Assembly: GCA_003142915.1 (NCBI GenBank)
Contig: PLNZ01000236.1
Coordinates: forward strand, 1 to 7,802
Origin: Ignavibacteriales bacterium
GTDB lineage: Bacteria; Bacteroidota; Ignavibacteria; Ignavibacteriales; Ignavibacteriaceae
Length of the DNA: 7,802 nucleotides
Direction: 5' to 3'
The notes beneath the pieces were generated by a model. It did no database searches. It was given only the letters and a program-made list of their open reading frames with translations, and had not been told where the DNA came from. A program made the position numbers and the translations under genes. Below, piece after piece: positions 5,534-7,802 of this stretch; the stretch's first letter is position 1; each line of letters begins with the position of its first letter.

Positions 5534-5986
5534 ATGAAATCATCAATCAAGTTATTCACTATTCTGTTATTTTTATTCGGATGTTCAAATCCGGTTAAAA
5601 TGGATTTAAGAAATTATTCCACCCAAATAAAATTTCTAACGGAACAGGAAGCAGATGTTATAAAAAGATGGAATTCAGTATCTGGCTCTAATTTTGTGAA
5701 CGACGGATTTATGTATCAAGCTCTTGATACCTATATTATTGATAATTATGATCAATTTGTTACAAAACTTGAGAAAATTCAACCGCAGACCAAGGAGGTT
5801 CAGGATCTTCACGCAATGTATGTTAAAGGCGCGGAACAACAGCTTGAAGCTTTCAAATTGATGAAAGACGGCGTTGAGAAAAAGAATAAAGATATTATGA
5901 ATAATGCTTACAAAATTATGACTGACGGCAGAAATATTGAAAAACAATGGGCTACTAAATATGAAAAAATGATTAATTCCAATTAA
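5534..5986 (+). CDS. Small predicted lipoprotein of unknown function
   Basis: This 150-residue protein has a lipoprotein signal: a basic start (MKSSIK), a hydrophobic core (7-15) and the lipobox L-F-G-Cys17. The mature protein begins Cys-Ser-Asn-Pro, with no aspartate at +2, so outer membrane anchoring by the E. coli rule is plausible. The rest is charged and mostly helical: about 24-47 (LRNYSTQIKFLTEQEADVI), 60-82, 85-116 and 118-149. It may be an all-helical bundle facing the periplasm or the surface. Patterns such as LEKIQPQTKEVQDLHAMYVKGAEQQLEAF (79-107) recall small lipoproteins with a four-helix domain, but I cannot name a family and see no catalytic motif. Cys17 is the only cysteine. 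It has a good Shine-Dalgarno sequence, a long leader region and its own terminator, so it is most likely a single-gene transcript. Confidence 0.88.
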   Translation: MKSSIKLFTILLFLFGCSNPVKMDLRNYSTQIKFLTEQEADVIKRWNSVSGSNFVNDGFMYQALDTYIIDNYDQFVTKLEKIQPQTKEVQDLHAMYVKGAEQQLEAFKLMKDGVEKKNKDIMNNAYKIMTDGRNIEKQWATKYEKMINSN

Positions 5987-6019
5987 GGAATACTAAAACA
6001 ATTTTTCTTTATTTATAGG

Positions 6020-6064
6020 ACAGCAGAATTTTTTCCAATTCTTGAGATTGATTCTGCTGTTTTT
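6020..6064 (+). terminator. Rho-independent terminator after the lipoprotein gene
   Basis: ACAGCAGAAT (6020-6029) pairs perfectly over 10 bp with ATTCTGCTGT (6051-6060), and the T-run spans 6060-6064. The loop is long, at 21 nt. Within it AATTCT (6037-6042) can instead pair with AGAATT (6026-6031), which would break the top of the main stem. It starts 34 bases after the lipoprotein stop and separates that gene from purF. Confidence 0.88.
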
Positions 6065-6127
6065 GTATAAAAAAATATCTTTTTTATTTTTCATCACGCC
6101 GCTATTTTAATCATTAGATTTTATTAG

Positions 6128-6135
6128 TAACTTTG
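6128..6135 (+). promoter_or_regulatory. Possible Bacteroidota-type -7 element of purF
   Basis: TAACTTTG matches the TAnnTTTG -7 consensus of the Bacteroidota primary sigma factor and lies 32 bases before the purF ATG, between the upstream terminator and the gene. A clear TTG -33 element is missing at the expected distance; only TTTT is there. The call depends on the organism using this promoter type. Confidence 0.3.
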
Positions 6136-6167
6136 TAATAAGTTTTAAGAAAGTAACGAATTGCTTA

Positions 6168-7652
6168 ATGCAGATAATATCAGATAAACCTAAGTGTCAT
6201 TGCGGAATCTTTGGAATCTATGATAATGAAACGGCAGCTATAAATACCTACTACGGGTTACATGCTTTGCAGCATAGGGGACAGGAGGCAAGTGGTATTG
6301 TAGCAAAAAACTTCAATAAAAATAATCACGTGGTTTTTAACATTCATAAAGGCGAAGGCTTAGTATCAGAGGTCTTTTCGGATCTCAAAGTCTTTAAAGA
6401 AACTCTTACAGGGACTTGTGCTATCGGGCATAATCGCTATTCGACTACGGGCTCTTCTAAATCAAAGAAAAACATACAACCGTTTGTCGTTCAATACCGA
6501 CTCGGAAACCTTGCCGTAGCTCATAATGGCAACCTTACCAATGCAAAACAACTTCGTAATGAGTTAGTTGATGAAGGCGCTATTTTCCAGACATCCAGCG
6601 ACACCGAGGTAATATTGCATCTTATTGCACGTAGTAGACTGGATAATCAAGTTGATCAGATAAAAGAAGCTTTAAACCGTCTTGAAGGTGCCTATTCATT
6701 AATACTAATGACCGATGATAAATTAATTGCTGCAAGAGATCCTTATGCTTTTCGTCCACTCTCTATAGGCAAAGTGAACGGTTCTTTTGTAATCGCATCG
6801 GAAACATGCGCATTTGATATAATTGCAGCAAAGTTTGTGCGGGAAGTTGAACCGGGAGAAATTGTTGTTATTGATGGTGATGTAAAGTTAAATTCTGATA
6901 TAAAATCATACAGAATTAAGGATGATGCCATATTCCCTAAAAAACACTGCATCTTTGAATATATATATTTTTCGCGTCCTGACAGTTTTATCTTTGGCCA
7001 TAATGTTGATAAGATGAGAAGACGTTTGGGAAAAATTCTTGCAAGGAATTATTCCGTCCGTGATAAAGATGGTCAAAAAGTTATCGTTATAAGCGTACCC
7101 GATAGTTCAAATACTACTGCTCTTGGCTATCAAAAGGAACTGGAAAAAGAAGGCATCCATTCAAAACTTGAAATTGGCTTAATAAGGAGCCATTATATAG
7201 GAAGAACTTTTATCCAACCTGGACAAGAGAAAAGAGAAATCGGGGTAAGAATAAAGTATAATATAGTAAAAGGCGTTCTTGAAGGCCGCACGGTAGTAAT
7301 TGTGGATGATTCTATTGTACGCGGTACTACTTCAAAACAGTTAGTTAATCTGATTAAAGAAGCAAATCCTAAGGAGATTCATTTTAGAATTTCGTCGGCT
7401 CCAATAATGTACCCATGTTATTACGGAATGGATTTTCCCAGCAAAGAAGAGTTGATAGCATGCCGAATGAACGGCGATGTAGAAGAGATAGAAAAGTATC
7501 TTGGCGTCGACAGTCTTGAATATCTGACTATTGATGAAATGCTGCAAGCTGTTTCGGAAGCTGGTTTAGAAAACTTTTGTACAGCTTGTTTTTCCGGTGA
7601 GTATCCCACGAAAATTGATTCAGAATTCAAAAAGGAAATGTATGAATTATAA
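6168..7652 (+). CDS. purF: Amidophosphoribosyltransferase (glutamine PRPP amidotransferase)
   Basis: This enzyme makes 5-phosphoribosylamine from PRPP and glutamine, the committed first step of purine synthesis. It has 494 residues. The N-terminal Ntn-type glutaminase domain starts at Cys12 in CGIFGIYDNE, followed by YYGLHALQHRGQEASGI, GHNRYSTTGSS, AHNGNL and SSDTEVILHL. The C-terminal phosphoribosyltransferase domain carries the PRPP loop VVIVDDSIVRGTTS (376-389). The first 11 residues, ending Lys-Cys-His, are a propeptide that must be removed to free Cys12, as in the Bacillus subtilis enzyme. Four cysteines match the Fe-S ligands of that class: Cys261 (CIFEYIYFSRPDS), Cys417 (MYPCYYGMDFP), Cys471 and Cys474 (FCTACFSGEYP). 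It should therefore hold a [4Fe-4S] cluster and be oxygen-labile. The start ATG at 6168 has no good Shine-Dalgarno sequence. The stop overlaps the next gene by 11 bases. Other pur genes are not adjacent within the window. Confidence 0.98.
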   Translation: MQIISDKPKCHCGIFGIYDNETAAINTYYGLHALQHRGQEASGIVAKNFNKNNHVVFNIHKGEGLVSEVFSDLKVFKETLTGTCAIGHNRYSTTGSSKSKKNIQPFVVQYRLGNLAVAHNGNLTNAKQLRNELVDEGAIFQTSSDTEVILHLIARSRLDNQVDQIKEALNRLEGAYSLILMTDDKLIAARDPYAFRPLSIGKVNGSFVIASETCAFDIIAAKFVREVEPGEIVVIDGDVKLNSDIKSYRIKDDAIFPKKHCIFEYIYFSRPDSFIFGHNVDKMRRRLGKILARNYSVRDKDGQKVIVISVPDSSNTTALGYQKELEKEGIHSKLEIGLIRSHYIGRTFIQPGQEKREIGVRIKYNIVKGVLEGRTVVIVDDSIVRGTTSKQLVNLIKEANPKEIHFRISSAPIMYPCYYGMDFPSKEELIACRMNGDVEEIEKYLGVDSLEYLTIDEMLQAVSEAGLENFCTACFSGEYPTKIDSEFKKEMYEL

Positions 7653-7802
7653 GGCATTTATTGCTTTTTTATTCATTATATTTTTACATGAACTTACTTC
7701 TTCCCAAACTACTTCATTCTTTAAATATAAAGACGATATTGATTTATCTGTCACGACAAATAGGATAAAATCAAAAAAAAAAATACCAAATCTTTTAATA
7801 AA
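7642..7802 (+). CDS. Secreted or envelope protein, 3' end cut by the window edge
   Basis: The frame starts at the ATG inside the last codons of purF, overlaps that gene by 11 bases and stays open to the window end (53 full codons). The N-terminus is a good Sec signal peptide: MNYK, a hydrophobic core AFIAFLFIIFL (5-15), then HELTSSQTTS with likely cleavage near Ser19-Gln21. No lipobox cysteine is present. The visible mature part (FFKYKDDIDLSVTTNRIKSK, then KKIPNLLI) is too short to assign a family. The overlap suggests it is translated from the purF transcript, although an envelope protein has no obvious link to purine synthesis. Confidence 0.75.
   Translation, partial: MNYKAFIAFLFIIFLHELTSSQTTSFFKYKDDIDLSVTTNRIKSKKKIPNLLI

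Noticed and set aside
5675..5947. A 90-codon minus-strand open frame opposite the lipoprotein gene
   Set aside because: It is the complement of a well-supported gene with a signal peptide and Shine-Dalgarno sequence. Its own translation shows no motif.
6065..6167. Purine riboswitch or PurR-type operator before purF
   Set aside because: The 100-base leader is AT-rich, with none of the conserved purine-aptamer loops and no recognisable PurR box.

Overview
This AT-rich window (about two thirds A+T) comes from a bacterial chromosome and carries mostly housekeeping genes. Most starts lack a clear Shine-Dalgarno sequence and follow A- or T-rich leaders. The proteins are rich in Lys, Ile and Asn. 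The Ppx/GppA, MerR and PurF proteins look like those of the Bacteroidota/Chlorobiota/Ignavibacteriota group. I favour an Ignavibacteria-like organism, but this rests on general resemblance and not on a marker gene.

Layout. (1) Bases 1-1289: the 3' part of L-aspartate oxidase (nadB, NAD biosynthesis), cut by the window edge. (2) Bases 1290-1449: a convergent gap with a long hairpin that overlaps the stop codon of the next gene. (3) Bases 1450-2373, minus strand: a short-form Ppx/GppA phosphatase. (4) From 2413, after a 39-bp divergent gap: a tightly packed plus-strand run of a four-helix membrane protein, a 90-residue conserved-looking protein of unknown function, type II 3-dehydroquinate dehydratase (aroQ), and a HAD hydrolase with a TTG start. 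The first three overlap by 11 and 4 bases. (5) Bases 4437-4952: a MerR-type regulator, tRNA-Pro(GGG) five bases after its stop codon, and a strong intrinsic terminator; probably one transcript. (6) Bases 4959-5533: a 575-bp AT-rich stretch with no convincing gene, some inverted repeats and the leader of the next gene. (7) Bases 5534-5986: a small lipoprotein with its own terminator. (8) Bases 6168-7652: amidophosphoribosyltransferase (purF), which overlaps the start of a secreted protein that runs off the window end.

The biosynthetic genes serve NAD (nadB), chorismate (aroQ) and purine (purF) synthesis and do not form one pathway. I see no mobile element, CRISPR array, defence system or toxin-antitoxin pair. 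The least explained parts are the 90-residue protein coupled to aroQ, the merR-tRNA-Pro unit, the empty AT-rich stretch, and the orphan lipoprotein.
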